This document shows positions 43,655 to 53,452 of a stretch of DNA of 64,000 nucleotides, in pieces. The notes under the pieces were generated by a model that made no database searches, was not told where the DNA came from, and was given only the letters and a program-made list of their open reading frames with translations. This stretch comes from Pseudomonas sp. ERMR1:02 (lineage in GTDB: Bacteria; Pseudomonadota; Gammaproteobacteria; Pseudomonadales; Pseudomonadaceae), in contig NZ_NKJI01000003.1 in assembly GCF_002277815.1 (NCBI RefSeq), positions 186,001-250,000 of the forward strand. The letters run 5' to 3'. The position numbers and the translations under genes are program-made. Numbering within the stretch: the stretch's first letter is position 1; each line of letters begins with the position of its first letter.

Positions 43655-44517
43655 ATGAGGCTGTCGCTGAGATTTCAACCGCCCTACGACTGGCCCGCGA
43701 TGCTCGGCTTTTTGTCGGCGCGGGCGATTGCCGGAATGGAGGAGGTAGTCGACGGTGTTTACTCGCGCAGCATAGGCCTGAAAGGTGTTCACGGCACCCT
43801 GTCGATCAAGCATGCGGCAGTGGACTCACTGCAGCTGACGCTCGATTTCCCCGACCCGAGCGCCGTGCCCGAGATCGTTGCGCGAGTGCGGCGGATGTTT
43901 GATCTGGATGCCGATCTGACCCCGATTCATCAGCACCTGGCAGTCGATCCGCTGCTGGCGCAGTTGATCGCCGAGCATCCAGGGCTGCGGGTGCCGGGGA
44001 CTTGGGACGGACTGGAGTTGGCGATTCGTGCAGTGTTGGGCCAGCAGATCACGGTGGGGGCGGCGATCAAACTGGCGGGGAAACTGGTGGCGCAATATGG
44101 CGCGCCGTTGGCTTCACCACGGGGTGGCTTGACCCATGTGTTTCCTGAGGCGGCGGTTTTGGCGGCGTCGGATCTGGCGACACTGGGAATGCCGAAAAGT
44201 CGTGGCCGCACGCTGTCGGGCGTGGCTCAGGCGTTGCTTGATGATCCGTTGTTGTTTGAACCCGGTCGGCGGGGCGGTGTGGCGCGGTTGCTTGCTTTGT
44301 ATGGCATTGGTGACTGGACGGCGCAATACATTGCCCTGCGGCAGTTGCGCGAGATGGATGGATTCCCGACGGGGGATGTGGGTTGATCAATGCCTTGTCG
44401 GCGCTTGAAGGGGAGGTTGTGACGGCGCGGCAGCTGTTGTTGCGAGCTGAGGGCTGGCGGCCGTATCGGGGGTATGCGGCGCAGTTGCTTTGGACATCAC
44501 TGAATCGCGTGGACTGA
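43655..44517 (+). pseudogene. alkA: AlkA, DNA-3-methyladenine glycosylase II, frameshifted near the end
   Basis: Residues 1-243 have the AlkA N-terminal domain (MRLSLRFQPPYDWPAMLGFL), the glycosylase helix-hairpin-helix fold and the catalytic segment GIGDWTAQYIALR. The frame stops just after REMDGFPTGDVG, where the active site should continue. Shifting by one base at the GGG of GATGTGGGTTGATC (about 44379-44385) gives L-I-N-A-L-S-A-L-E-G and the normal end PYRGYAAQLLWTSLNRVD, stop at 44517. The catalytic Asp lies in GDVG at the break. A complete protein would be about 287 aa. One missing G may be a sequence error. AlkA removes alkylated bases. Confidence 0.85.
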
Positions 44518-44551
44518 GGTTGATTCGGATTTTTTGTCGACTGTGCTGCCG

Positions 44552-44600
44552 CCTTCGCGGGCAAGCCTCGCTCCTACAGGAGCGAGGCTTGCCCGCGAAG
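44552..44600. repeat. compact REP pair
   Basis: CCTTCGCGGGCAAGCCTCGC and GCGAGGCTTGCCCGCGAAGG almost back-to-back, between convergent alkA and the CoA transferase gene. Confidence 0.9.
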
Positions 44601-44612
44601 GCGATCTGAAGG

Positions 44613-45962
44613 TCACCACCACTGCGCGCGATGGGAACCCAATTCAGAGGCCGCAATCGCCCACTGCAACGGCGTACCCGTAATCTTCAGCGGCACCTGC
44701 AACCGATGCGCCGGCCCCCAGGGTGTCTGCTCAATCAATATCCCCTGATCGCCTTCATCCTCTGCCCGCAGCGGCTCTTCGGTGCCCGGTCCATTCTCGA
44801 TCAACAACTTCGCCGTGCGTGCCAGCGACAACCGCGCCGATCCACTCTGTCCGCTGCTCAAGCGTTCTGCCAACAACTTGATCGCACTGGCGGCCATCAA
44901 ATACCCGGTGGCGTGATCGAGCGCTTGCACTGGCAAGGGCGTCGGCTTGTTCGCGTGCTGCCAATGCATACCGGCTTCGGCAATGCCGCTGCTCATCTGC
45001 ACCAGGCTGTCGAAGCCGCGGCGATTCTGCCACGGGCCGCTCCAGCCGTAGGCATTGAGGCTCACGTCGATCAGGCCGGGGGCCAGTTTTTGCCGTTCAG
45101 TGACACCGTAGCCCAGGCGCTCCAGAGCATTGGCGCGGTAGCCGTGGAGCACGATGTCGGCGTCCTTGAGCAGGCTTTCGAACACACTGCGATCAGTTTT
45201 GTCATGCAAGTCCAGGCGCGCACAGCGCTTGCCCAGGGTCATTTCCGGCACCACGCCCGGTTCGTTCCAGGTTGGTGGGTCGATACGCAAGACGTCGGCG
45301 CCAAGACCTGCGAGAAAACGGCTGGCTACGGGACCTGCGAGCACGCGGGTCAAATCCAGCACCTTGATACCGGCCAGCGGTTGCGCCACTGAACCCTGCC
45401 ACGGTTTGGCGTTTGGGCTGCTGTGATGGCCGAGCTCAATCAGCGGTTCGGCATTCACGGCCTGACCTTGCGGATGGGCCTGCCATTGTTCCCAGGTGCG
45501 CATCTCGGCAGCGCAGCCACCGGCATCGACTACGGCCTGCTCCAGATCGCTCTTGGCCCATTGCGCCACTTTGCTCGCCATTGCTGCGCGGTCAGTGCAG
45601 ACACCCAGCACCGATTGCGCCGCGGCGCGGTGATGGGGTGCATTGGTGTGCAGGCGAATCCAGCCATCCCTGGCGGCATAGTCACCGGCGATCGGGTCCC
45701 ACAACGGTGGAACGCTCCAGCCCACTGGACGGATCGAACTCGAGAACCAGAACGAGGCCAGGCGCCGGTCGACTTCGAGGGTGGGTAAGCGTGCGGATTG
45801 CTGGTGGAGTAATTCGACGGTTGCCTGTCCGGCGGCCGCAATGCTGGCGCAGGCAAGGTCCGTGACGGCAAACGCCGAGGGCAGGGCACCGGTGCAGGTG
45901 AACGGGATTGGCGTGTGCGGCAAGCCGAGTGCGGCTTGAATGGACGTGAGTAAATCAGTCAT
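44613..45962 (-). CDS. CoA transferase, family III (CaiB/BaiF)
   Basis: 449 aa. The second half is typical class III: IKVLDLTRVLAGPVASRFLAGLGADVLRIDPP carries the catalytic-position region, then LGKRCARLDL and VQMSSGIAEAGM. The first half (about 1-190) is an extra, weaker related domain, seen in long members. Start ATG 45962 (MTDLLTSIQAALG) with GGAGGG upstream; the longer frame runs through a dispersed repeat and is rejected. The acyl-CoA substrate is unknown and no pathway neighbours are present. Confidence 0.85.
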   Translation of the reverse strand: MTDLLTSIQAALGLPHTPIPFTCTGALPSAFAVTDLACASIAAAGQATVELLHQQSARLPTLEVDRRLASFWFSSSIRPVGWSVPPLWDPIAGDYAARDGWIRLHTNAPHHRAAAQSVLGVCTDRAAMASKVAQWAKSDLEQAVVDAGGCAAEMRTWEQWQAHPQGQAVNAEPLIELGHHSSPNAKPWQGSVAQPLAGIKVLDLTRVLAGPVASRFLAGLGADVLRIDPPTWNEPGVVPEMTLGKRCARLDLHDKTDRSVFESLLKDADIVLHGYRANALERLGYGVTERQKLAPGLIDVSLNAYGWSGPWQNRRGFDSLVQMSSGIAEAGMHWQHANKPTPLPVQALDHATGYLMAASAIKLLAERLSSGQSGSARLSLARTAKLLIENGPGTEEPLRAEDEGDQGILIEQTPWGPAHRLQVPLKITGTPLQWAIAASELGSHRAQWW

Positions 45963-45993
45963 CGAAGGCCCTCCGGAAAAGGGCTTCATAATA

Positions 45994-46104
45994 GATCGTT
46001 CCCACGCTCTGCGTGGGAATGCCTCAACGGACGCTCCGCGTTCGGCTCTGGAAGGGACGCGGAGCGTCCCGGGCTGCATTCCCACGCAGAGCGTGGGAAC
46101 GATC
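45994..46104. repeat. long multi-hairpin palindrome, copy 2
   Basis: Same type and orientation as 41845-41961: GATCGTTCCCACGCTCTGCG on the left, inner GGACGCGGAGCGTCC, and its inverted form on the right. It lies between the CoA transferase gene and the chemoreceptor gene, close to the 3' end of the latter. Confidence 0.87.
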
Positions 46105-46122
46105 AATCGGCGGCGGTATGGG

Positions 46123-48261
46123 CTACACCCGGAACTGATCCATCAGTTTCATCTGGTGGGTGGTCAGGTTGTTGAGCTTGCCGCTGATCTGCGCCGATTC
46201 GGTGGCTTGTCCGGTCAAGGTTTCGGTGACGGTGCGGATCGCCGAGACGTTGCGGTTGACCTCTTCGGCCACGGCGCTTTGCTGTTCGGCGGCGCTGGCG
46301 ATTTGCAGGTTCATGTCGCTGATCACGGTGACCGCGTCGCTGATTTTGCCCAAGGCCTGGACCGCTTGCTGGATCTGCCCGGCATTGCTGTGGGCCTGGG
46401 TCTGGCTCGAATGCATAGTGGCAACCACGCCGCGGGTGCCGTTCTGGATGCGTTCGATCACCAGGCGAATTTCTTCCACCGAGTCCTGGGTGCGCTTGGC
46501 CAGGTTGCGTACTTCATCGGCCACCACCGCAAACCCGCGACCACTTTCACCCGCACGGGCAGCCTCGATCGCCGCGTTGAGCGCCAGCAGGTTTGTTTGC
46601 TCGGCGATGCTGCGGATCACTTCCAGCACCGAACCGATCTGCTCGCTATTCACCGCCAGGGCTTCGACTTCAGTCACAGCCTTGCTGACTTCGTCGGCCA
46701 GTCGATTGATGTCGCGGGTGCTGCGCTCGATGATCTGCATGCCATCGCGGGCCGACTGGTCGGCGCCCTTGGCGGCACTGGCCGCGTTCGACGCACTGTT
46801 GGCGACATCGTGGGCGGTAGCGCTCATTTCGTTGGACGCGGTGGCGACCTGGTCGATCTCGCGGAACTGCACCTGCATGCCTTCGCTGGTCTGGCGGGCG
46901 ATTTCCGAAGACTGATCGGCGGTGCCACGAGCGTCGGTGATGCTTTGCTTGATCTGCGCGATAGTCGGTTGCAGTTTGTCGAGGAAGCGGTTGAACCAGC
47001 TGACCAGTTCGCCCAGTTCATCTTTCTTGCCGTAGTGCAGGCGTTGGGTCAGGTCGCCATCGCCGCTGGCAATCGCCTTGAGCATCTCGGCCACGCCGTT
47101 GATTGGCCGGGTGACGCCCGAGGCGGTGAGCCAGATCAGCAGCAAACCGATCAGGCCGGCAATGATCGCAACGCCCACCGCTTTGATCGTGCCGCTTTGC
47201 CGGGCATTGTCGAGCACCGCTTGCAGTTTCACTGAATCGGCCAGCAACACTTGCTTGGGTAAATCGATCACCACGCCCCAAGGTTTGGAGTCGGCAATCG
47301 GGCTGACCGGGTAAACCGCACGGATCAGGTCGCCCTGTTGGAGAACCTTCGGTGCGCCAGCACCAAGCAATTGCAGGACGTCCTTGCCATCCGCGCCGAG
47401 AGTATCGCCGATACTCTTGCCCACTTTCGTTGCATCGACACTGTAGGCAGCCATCACACCCGTGCCGGAGACGATCAGCATGTGCCCAGCGCTGTTGAAC
47501 AACTCACGCTGGGAGTCCACCGACGCCGCTTGCAGGGCGTCGAGGGCGATGTCGACACCGACCACGCCGATGGACTTGCCATCCACCAGCAGTGGAACGG
47601 AAATGGTGGTCATCAACACTTCCTTGCCGCCGACGGTATCGGCATAAGGATCGAGCAGACAGGTACGCTTGCTGTCCCGAGGGCAGGTGTACCAGACGTT
47701 GTAGGGCGTGCCGCTGAGGTTCAAGGTGGTTTTGGTCATATCCTCTTCGACCATGATCGTGTTGAGCGCAGTTCCCCCGGCACGACTCCAGTAAGTGGCG
47801 AATCGCCCGATTTCGTTGGACTGGCGAGCGGCGTCATTGGCGAACTCGCTGTCCTTGCCATCCAGGCCATTGGGTTCGAACGCCAGCCAGATGCCCAGCA
47901 CTTTGCCGTTGCGTTCGAAGGCAGTTTTCAAGCTCTGGTTCAACTCTTCGCGCAGGGTGCCGGGCTCAAGCGAACGCTTGGCGGCCATGTTGCGCATGTC
48001 CTTGATCTGATCCGCCAGGGCGGTCACTACCGTCAGGGTTTCACCGAACGTTTTCTGCACCCGCACCGCCTGCTCGGCAGCCTTGGCCTGCAGCAGGTTC
48101 TGCACGCTCTCGGTGAGCATCTTGCTGCTGGAGGCGCTGACCAGTTCATCGTTCTGATTGGTCTGGTAGAAGTTCATGCCCACGATCAATGCGACCACAC
48201 CAAGCAGGCACAGACCGGAGAGCAGGACAGTTTTCAGGCGGATGGACAGTGAGTCGAACAT
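46123..48261 (-). CDS. methyl-accepting chemotaxis protein, large dCache type
   Basis: 712 aa. TM1 about 12-33, a periplasmic dCache domain (about 40-370) with TYWSRAGG and [24 protein letters not shown]2 about 378-400, HAMP, and the signalling hairpin with the conserved tip [20 protein letters not shown]. Start ATG 48261 ([14 protein letters not shown]); the frame extends 25 codons upstream without similarity. The amino-acid motif of the first chemoreceptor is not seen, so the ligand is unknown. The C-terminus [11 protein letters not shown] has no CheR pentapeptide. Confidence 0.92.
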   Translation of the reverse strand: MFDSLSIRLKTVLLSGLCLLGVVALIVGMNFYQTNQNDELVSASSSKMLTESVQNLLQAKAAEQAVRVQKTFGETLTVVTALADQIKDMRNMAAKRSLEPGTLREELNQSLKTAFERNGKVLGIWLAFEPNGLDGKDSEFANDAARQSNEIGRFATYWSRAGGTALNTIMVEEDMTKTTLNLSGTPYNVWYTCPRDSKRTCLLDPYADTVGGKEVLMTTISVPLLVDGKSIGVVGVDIALDALQAASVDSQRELFNSAGHMLIVSGTGVMAAYSVDATKVGKSIGDTLGADGKDVLQLLGAGAPKVLQQGDLIRAVYPVSPIADSKPWGVVIDLPKQVLLADSVKLQAVLDNARQSGTIKAVGVAIIAGLIGLLLIWLTASGVTRPINGVAEMLKAIASGDGDLTQRLHYGKKDELGELVSWFNRFLDKLQPTIAQIKQSITDARGTADQSSEIARQTSEGMQVQFREIDQVATASNEMSATAHDVANSASNAASAAKGADQSARDGMQIIERSTRDINRLADEVSKAVTEVEALAVNSEQIGSVLEVIRSIAEQTNLLALNAAIEAARAGESGRGFAVVADEVRNLAKRTQDSVEEIRLVIERIQNGTRGVVATMHSSQTQAHSNAGQIQQAVQALGKISDAVTVISDMNLQIASAAEQQSAVAEEVNRNVSAIRTVTETLTGQATESAQISGKLNNLTTHQMKLMDQFRV

Positions 48262-48461
48262 AGGGCGAACTCGCGAAGGAATGAGTGTTGGCTGTGAGTC
48301 AGGTCGACTCGATACGCCAAATCCATTCAGCGCCATTCATTGCACATCGGCGTGGGGATGGGGTTGCATGAGAGCGATGCCGACGAACGGTCATGGTTGA
48401 ACGTTTGCGCAGGAAAATGTGCCGAAAAGAGGCTAAAAAACGGGGAAAACCGAGGGGCGGA

Positions 48462-48851
48462 TCAGGAGGGTTGCGGCACTGATTCGGGTCGCGACCAGAT
48501 CCAAATGTTGCCCAGACCCATCCCGGCAATCGCCAAATAAACCGGCCAGCCATGATCAAGCATCACCAGCATCAGCGTGGCGCACAGCAACATACTGACA
48601 GTGGCACTGATCTTGGCTCGGCGCGCAATGACTTTGCCGTTGCGCCAGTTGCTCAGGATGGGGCCGAACAACCGATGGTTTTCCAGCCAGGCACTCAAGC
48701 GCGGTGAACTCCGGGTTGCGGCCCAGGCTGCCAACAGGATGAATTCGGTGGTCGGCAGGCCGGGAATGACGATGGCGATGAGGCCAATGCCCAGGCAGAT
48801 GTAAGCCAGCAGGGCGAAGAGGAGGCGGGTGATTTTTGAGGTACTGCTCAT
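48462..48851 (-). CDS. DUF454 (YbaN family) inner membrane protein
   Basis: 129 aa. LLFALLAYICLGIGLIAIVIPGLPTTEFILLAAW is the DUF454 signature, with LENHRLFGPILSNWR in the loop and two further hydrophobic segments near the end. Start ATG 48851; the upstream frame is REP sequence. Function unknown; in pseudomonads it is often near heme or iron genes (recollection), and here a heme oxygenase gene lies just upstream. Confidence 0.87.
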   Translation of the reverse strand: MSSTSKITRLLFALLAYICLGIGLIAIVIPGLPTTEFILLAAWAATRSSPRLSAWLENHRLFGPILSNWRNGKVIARRAKISATVSMLLCATLMLVMLDHGWPVYLAIAGMGLGNIWIWSRPESVPQPS

Positions 48852-48868
48852 AAGATCTACGTTTTTTT

Positions 48869-48943
48869 TGTAGGAGCGAGGCTTGCCCGCGAAGCTTTTG
48901 GCGGCTTCAAGATCCCCTTCGCGGGCAAGCCTCGCTCCTACAG
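48869..48943. repeat. REP pair
   Basis: TGTAGGAGCGAGGCTTGCCCGCGAAG and its inverted form, spaced about 22 bases, between the DUF454 and heme oxygenase genes. Confidence 0.9.
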
Positions 48944-48954
48944 GTACGGTGTTA

Positions 48955-49563
48955 TCAGGCGAGTTCCGGAGTGGTGGAGTAAGCCCGCTCCAGCAACACC
49001 GTGAAGCGGTTGAACGCATCGATGGCGCCTTTATCCAGCTCGGCTTCTTCCTGGGCGCTCAGCTCAAGCCCGTCGAGGGTCTTGACGAAACGTTTCCAGC
49101 CTTCAGCGCGGCCGCCTGCCGGTTCGCCCAAGTGACGGGCACCGAAGGTTTCGCTCAAGCCAAGGCCTACGGCGCGCTTGATCAGGAACGCCGCGCCCAG
49201 TTTCGAGCCTTCGGACACGAAGAGCCAGCCCAGAGCTTCAGCGTTGCTCGAGTTGTTCAAGGCACCTGCGACCGGCACCGGAATTTCGGTTTCCAGGTCC
49301 GCCAGGTCAGCCTTGGCGGCCTCGGCACGGCAGCGATCAGGCAGGTCGGGGACGATGGCGGTCAGTTCGGCATCGTTGTACAACGCCACCAGTTCCGACT
49401 GAAACAGGTACTGCGCCACCACGAAGCGGGCGAAGCTGGCCTGGGTTTCGAACGGTGCGTGGGCTTTGACCAAGGCGTCGAGTTTGCTGTGGGGTTCGTG
49501 GGTGATCTGGTTCAGGCGTTGCGAGCGCAAGGCCGGGCGTTGAGCCGTGTCCCGATGGGTCAT
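48955..49563 (-). CDS. biliverdin-producing heme oxygenase (PigA/HemO-like)
   Basis: 202 aa all-helical enzyme that opens heme to biliverdin, CO and iron. The proximal-histidine segment is LNQITHEPHSKLDALV near residue 24-30; ARFVVAQYLFQSELVALY and EALGWLFVSEGSKLGAAFLIKRA match bacterial heme oxygenases. Start ATG 49563; the longer frame is not family-like. It follows the TonB receptor on the same strand by about 110 bases, so imported heme is probably degraded by this enzyme. Confidence 0.88.
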   Translation of the reverse strand: MTHRDTAQRPALRSQRLNQITHEPHSKLDALVKAHAPFETQASFARFVVAQYLFQSELVALYNDAELTAIVPDLPDRCRAEAAKADLADLETEIPVPVAGALNNSSNAEALGWLFVSEGSKLGAAFLIKRAVGLGLSETFGARHLGEPAGGRAEGWKRFVKTLDGLELSAQEEAELDKGAIDAFNRFTVLLERAYSTTPELA

Positions 49564-49676
49564 GGAAAATCCTTGAGAAAGAGAAGTGCCTGGTAACGAG
49601 ACGAATGAGCAGGCGCATGACAGTAAAAATCCTCGTTGCGCGGCTCCAATAAAGTCGCGCTGCGAGGTGCGCATGG

Positions 49677-52241
49677 TCAGATATCCCAAACCAGATTGAT
49701 CGCGAAGTTGCGACCTGGCTGAGTCAGGCGATCGAGGTTGGCGGGCTGTGTCACCGAGGCTTCGCCGACGCTGTCATAGCCCCGTACGTCATCCCACTCC
49801 CAGTATTTTTTGTCGGTCAGGTTGTACAGGCCGGCGTTCACGGTCACGTCGTCGGTCACCTTGTAGAAGCCGGCCAGGTCGAGCACGCCGTAACCCGGTG
49901 TCTTGAACTGGGTGCTCGTGCCGTCTGGGGTTTTGAAACTGGTGCTGTCGACCCGGGTTTTGCGTTTGACCACAGTCCAGCTCAGCAAGGCGCCGTATTT
50001 GTCCTGGTCATAACCCAGGCCAAACACGCCGGTCAGCGGGTTGACGCTATTCAGTGGCTCGCCGCTGTCATCGTTACGACCATGCAGGTAGGCCAGCGAG
50101 CCATGGGTATAAAGGCCACTTGGCGCACCGAACGTATCCAGGTTCAAGCGCCCCTTGAGCTCCAGGCCCTTGATGGTGGCGTGCTTGATGTTGTTGCTCT
50201 GGAACGTGAGCTCGGTGTAGCCAGGGGTAATGGCGTTCTCATTAATGAAGTCGCGGTATTTGTTGTAGAACACCGCGACATCGAAGGTGCCGGCTTCGAA
50301 CTGGCCGCGCAAACCGGTTTCATAGCTCTTACTCTTTTCCGGCTCCAGGTCTGGATTTGGAGCGACCTGGTATCCACCTGCCACATTTTCGAATCGACCA
50401 TACAACGCCTTGGCTGACGGTGTGCGGAAGCCTTCGGCGTACTGGCCGTACCAGGTGTAGTTGTCGTTGAAGCGATAAGTCGTACCGAGTTTCGGCGACA
50501 GGCGATGCCAGGTTTTTTCGTCCTCGTTCACCTCGCCATTGCCGCTCTGGTCGGCAGTGACCAGGAACTCGTCGGTCAGGTGCGGCTTGAGTTGGGTGTA
50601 GTCGTAGCGCAGGCCTGGCACAAAGGTCCAGTTGTTCCAGACGATCTGATCCTGGGCAAACAGGCTGTAGGTGTTGATGGTCGGATCCGGGAAGTCGCTG
50701 GCCGGGGTCAGGGTGTCGGCAGGGCTGACAGCGCCGATGACGCGGCAGGCGCCGGCAACGGTCAGGCAGGTGCCCGTGCCAGTGCGCAGGCCAGTGACTT
50801 TGTCCTGCTTGATGGTGGTGCCATAGGTGATGACATGGTCGGTGTCGGCGATGGCGAATGCCTTGTCAGCCTGGGCATCGAACACCCATTGGCGGTCTTT
50901 GTAGGTGGTGTCGCGGTTACGCAGCACCGTGCGCGACGGCGCGTAGATTTCCTCGGTGCTCTGGTCGGTCTTGGCGATCTGATAATTCAGCGTCCACTTG
51001 ATGTTGTCGGCCAGGAGGCTGTTCAGAGCGAAGCTGTGATCAAGGCCAAAGCGCTCGCGGCTGATGGTGTCGTTGCCGGTGCGCGATTTGTAGAAGCCGA
51101 AACCGCGTCCTGCGTTGAACGGACCGCCCACGGCACTCAGTTGATTGGTGTCGCGATCATCTTTGTAGTGCTCGTAGGTCAAGCCGAATCGCGCATCATC
51201 GGCGTAGTTCCAGCCCAGCTTGGCCAGGACGTTGGTGGTGCGCACATCTTCGGGGTTGGCTTCGGTGCGGTTCAGGCCGGTGCCGCCGGTCTCGCCGTAG
51301 GATTGTGTTTCATGACCATTGCGCTGGCTCAGGTGCAGCAGGCCGTCGAAATCGCCGGTACGCCCCGCCACGGTGCCGGAAGTCAGCCAGCTGTCATCGG
51401 CCGAGCTGTAGCCGGTCTTCAAGCGTGCGCCGACGTCTTGGCCTGGCTTGATGATGTCGTCCGGGTCCAGCGTGTAGTAACTGACCGCGCCGCCGATGGC
51501 GTTGCTGCCGTACAGCACCGACGCCGGGCCGCGCAGGATTTCCACGCGCTTTATGATTTCCGGGTCGACATAGTTGCGGTTGGTCTGGGCATACGGGCCG
51601 TTGAAGAAGCCGTCAGGCACTTGCACGCCGTCCACCTGGGTCAGCACGCGGTCACCGTCGATGCCGCGGATGTTGTAGCCGGAAAGACCGGCACGGGTGC
51701 CAGTGCCGCCTACCGAAACGCCCGGTTCGTAGCGCACCAGATCCTTGATGGTGTTGACGTTGTTGCGGTCGAGTTCTTCGCGGGTGTGGACAGTGACGGT
51801 GCTCGGCACGCTATTCACGTCTTGTTCCTGGCGAGTGGCGCTGATGGTGACCTGCTGCAGGTTGAGTGCGCCGGGATTATTGCGTGGTTCAAGAATGATG
51901 TTGTTGGTGCCCAGTTTGCGATAGCTCAGGTTGGTCCCCACCAACAGCCGATCCAGGGCTTTTTCCGGCGACAACGACCCGCGCACCCCCGGTGAGTCCA
52001 TGCCTTGTGCCAGTTCGGCCGAGAAGCCGACCTGCCAGCCAGTCACGGCAGTGAACGCATTGAGCGCCGACACCAATGATTGCTGGGGAATGGCGAACGA
52101 GTAGTTGCCCATGCTGCGGCCAGGCTGCTCGGCGGGCGTGGCGGCCATCAGCGGTGCAGTGCCAGCCATCAGGATGGCGGCGGTCAGCAGCGACAGCACG
52201 CGAGAAGGTGAAGAGGACTGGCGGGTAAGGCGAGAGGACAT
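49677..52241 (-). CDS. TonB-dependent heme receptor with signalling domain (HxuA-like)
   Basis: 854 aa. Signal peptide about 1-34, STN signalling domain about 45-115 (YSFAIPQQSLVSALNAFTAVTG), TonB box/plug about 125-250 (VSVGGTGTRAGLSGYNIRGID; RVEILRGPASVLYGSNAIGGAV), then a 22-strand barrel with EGFRTPSAKALYGRF and NPDLEPEKSKSYETG, equal to the FRAP and NPNL boxes of heme receptors. Start ATG 52241 with GGAG 8 bases upstream beats GTG 52262. With FecI/FecR upstream and heme oxygenase downstream this matches P. aeruginosa HxuIRA. Hemophore-type HasR is the alternative. Confidence 0.87.
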   Translation of the reverse strand: MSSRLTRQSSSPSRVLSLLTAAILMAGTAPLMAATPAEQPGRSMGNYSFAIPQQSLVSALNAFTAVTGWQVGFSAELAQGMDSPGVRGSLSPEKALDRLLVGTNLSYRKLGTNNIILEPRNNPGALNLQQVTISATRQEQDVNSVPSTVTVHTREELDRNNVNTIKDLVRYEPGVSVGGTGTRAGLSGYNIRGIDGDRVLTQVDGVQVPDGFFNGPYAQTNRNYVDPEIIKRVEILRGPASVLYGSNAIGGAVSYYTLDPDDIIKPGQDVGARLKTGYSSADDSWLTSGTVAGRTGDFDGLLHLSQRNGHETQSYGETGGTGLNRTEANPEDVRTTNVLAKLGWNYADDARFGLTYEHYKDDRDTNQLSAVGGPFNAGRGFGFYKSRTGNDTISRERFGLDHSFALNSLLADNIKWTLNYQIAKTDQSTEEIYAPSRTVLRNRDTTYKDRQWVFDAQADKAFAIADTDHVITYGTTIKQDKVTGLRTGTGTCLTVAGACRVIGAVSPADTLTPASDFPDPTINTYSLFAQDQIVWNNWTFVPGLRYDYTQLKPHLTDEFLVTADQSGNGEVNEDEKTWHRLSPKLGTTYRFNDNYTWYGQYAEGFRTPSAKALYGRFENVAGGYQVAPNPDLEPEKSKSYETGLRGQFEAGTFDVAVFYNKYRDFINENAITPGYTELTFQSNNIKHATIKGLELKGRLNLDTFGAPSGLYTHGSLAYLHGRNDDSGEPLNSVNPLTGVFGLGYDQDKYGALLSWTVVKRKTRVDSTSFKTPDGTSTQFKTPGYGVLDLAGFYKVTDDVTVNAGLYNLTDKKYWEWDDVRGYDSVGEASVTQPANLDRLTQPGRNFAINLVWDI

Positions 52242-52350
52242 CGATAGCGCTCCGTGTCGCACGAATCTTTATAGGTGCTGACTGGCATCATGGAGATGCG
52301 AATCAATTGCATTGGCTATAACGAGACGTACAAGGACGGGCTATCGAGTA

Positions 52351-52365
52351 AAAATAATTCTCATT
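52351..52365 (-). promoter_or_regulatory. weak Fur-like site before the receptor gene
   Basis: On the minus strand AATGAGAATTATTTT matches about 12 of 15 positions of the Fur consensus core AATGATAATCATTAT. It overlaps the end of fecR. Only suggestive. Confidence 0.4.
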
Positions 52366-53330
52366 TAGTTCAGGATGACCAGCGCGGGGAATTCCTTGAG
52401 CCGGGCCGAGGTGATGTGGGCCAGCGAGCGGACCACGTCGAGCGGCTGGTCCAGTCGGTAATTTCCGGTCACGGCAACATTCGCCAACTGCTCGTTGTTG
52501 TTGATGATCCAGCCCGGATAGTAGCGACGCAGCTCCGCCAGCACTTGATTCAACGGACAGTTTTCGAACACCAGGCGACCCTGAATCCAGGCCAGGTCGG
52601 TGGCAGCATCAAGCTTGGCCGGTCGATCGAAACCGTTGGGGCCGATGCGGATGCTTTCCCCGGCAGTCAGGCGAACCCGTGCGTCGTCGCGGGTGGTGCG
52701 CAGATCGACATCCCCACGCTGCACTCGAACCTGGGTCACGCCATCCAGGTAACGCACAGCGAATGCCGTATCGCGAACGCTGGCGGTGACCGGGCCGGCG
52801 TCGATCTCCAGCGGTTGGCCGCGATGGGGCTGCACCTCGAAAAACGCTTCGCCCTGATACAGGCGAGCCACGCGCTGCTGGTCGTTGATGGTGCTGGAAA
52901 ACGCCGAGTTGGTGTTGAGCAGGACTTTCGAGCCGTCCTCCAGTTGCAAACGCTGGCGTTCACCGACCACGGTCAGGTGATCGGCCTGCAAGCGCATCGG
53001 CAGGTTGCTGAAGCTGAACAGGCCGAGGATCAGCATGGCGGCGGTGGCCAACGGTTTCCAGTGCGGGCGCAGGCGTGACAAGAGCGTGACTTTGGTCGGC
53101 CGCGACGCCAGGCGTTGTGCGCATTGCGTGACTTGCGAACCGTTCCAGATCGCCTGGGCCCTGGCGAACGCATCGGCATGCGCCGGGTTGGCCGCGAGCC
53201 ATTGGTGAAACTGGCGGGTCTGTTCTTCGCTCGGGCTGTCCAGCACGATCAGCCAGTCCAGGGCCTGGTCCATCGCATCAGCAGTGGCCTGCGCCGGTGA
53301 GGGCGAAGGGGAGCGGTGGGTGTCCGTCAC
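52365..53330 (-). CDS. FecR-type anti-sigma/transmembrane sensor
   Basis: 321 aa. N-terminal cytoplasmic domain binding the sigma factor (ALDWLIVLDSPSEEQTRQFHQWLAANPAHADAF), one TM helix about 98-115, and a periplasmic FecR domain (ADHLTVVGERQRLQLEDGSKVLLNTNSAF; VRVQRGDVDLRT) with a C-terminal STN-like part. Start is GTG 53330 with GAGGAAAC upstream; the longer frame covers repeat sequence. It relays receptor occupancy to the ECF sigma factor. Confidence 0.9.
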   Translation of the reverse strand: MTDTHRSPSPSPAQATADAMDQALDWLIVLDSPSEEQTRQFHQWLAANPAHADAFARAQAIWNGSQVTQCAQRLASRPTKVTLLSRLRPHWKPLATAAMLILGLFSFSNLPMRLQADHLTVVGERQRLQLEDGSKVLLNTNSAFSSTINDQQRVARLYQGEAFFEVQPHRGQPLEIDAGPVTASVRDTAFAVRYLDGVTQVRVQRGDVDLRTTRDDARVRLTAGESIRIGPNGFDRPAKLDAATDLAWIQGRLVFENCPLNQVLAELRRYYPGWIINNNEQLANVAVTGNYRLDQPLDVVRSLAHITSARLKEFPALVILN

Positions 53331-53365
53331 GGTGTTTCCTCGGAGGGGCTTTTTGAGGAGCAGTT

Positions 53366-53452
53366 TCAAGCTACAAGCTGCAAGCTGCAAGTTCGGTCAG
53401 GCGTTGGGCTCGCCGTTTTTAACTTGCGGCTTGCAGCTTGAAGCTTGCAGCT
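53366..53452. repeat. inverted CAAGCTGCAAGC-type repeat at the fecI end
   Basis: Left arm TTCAAGCTACAAGCTGCAAG... (53366-53394) and right arm AACTTGCGGCTTGCAGCTTG... (53421-53452) are imperfect inverted copies of about 29 bases. The right arm lies in the last codons of fecI, giving its tail QASSCKPQVK; the left arm is in the fecI-fecR gap. Confidence 0.8.

Noticed and set aside
44544..44610. CRISPR-like repeats
   Set aside because: Repeated sequences are inverted REP pairs scattered through the window, with no regular spacers or cas genes.
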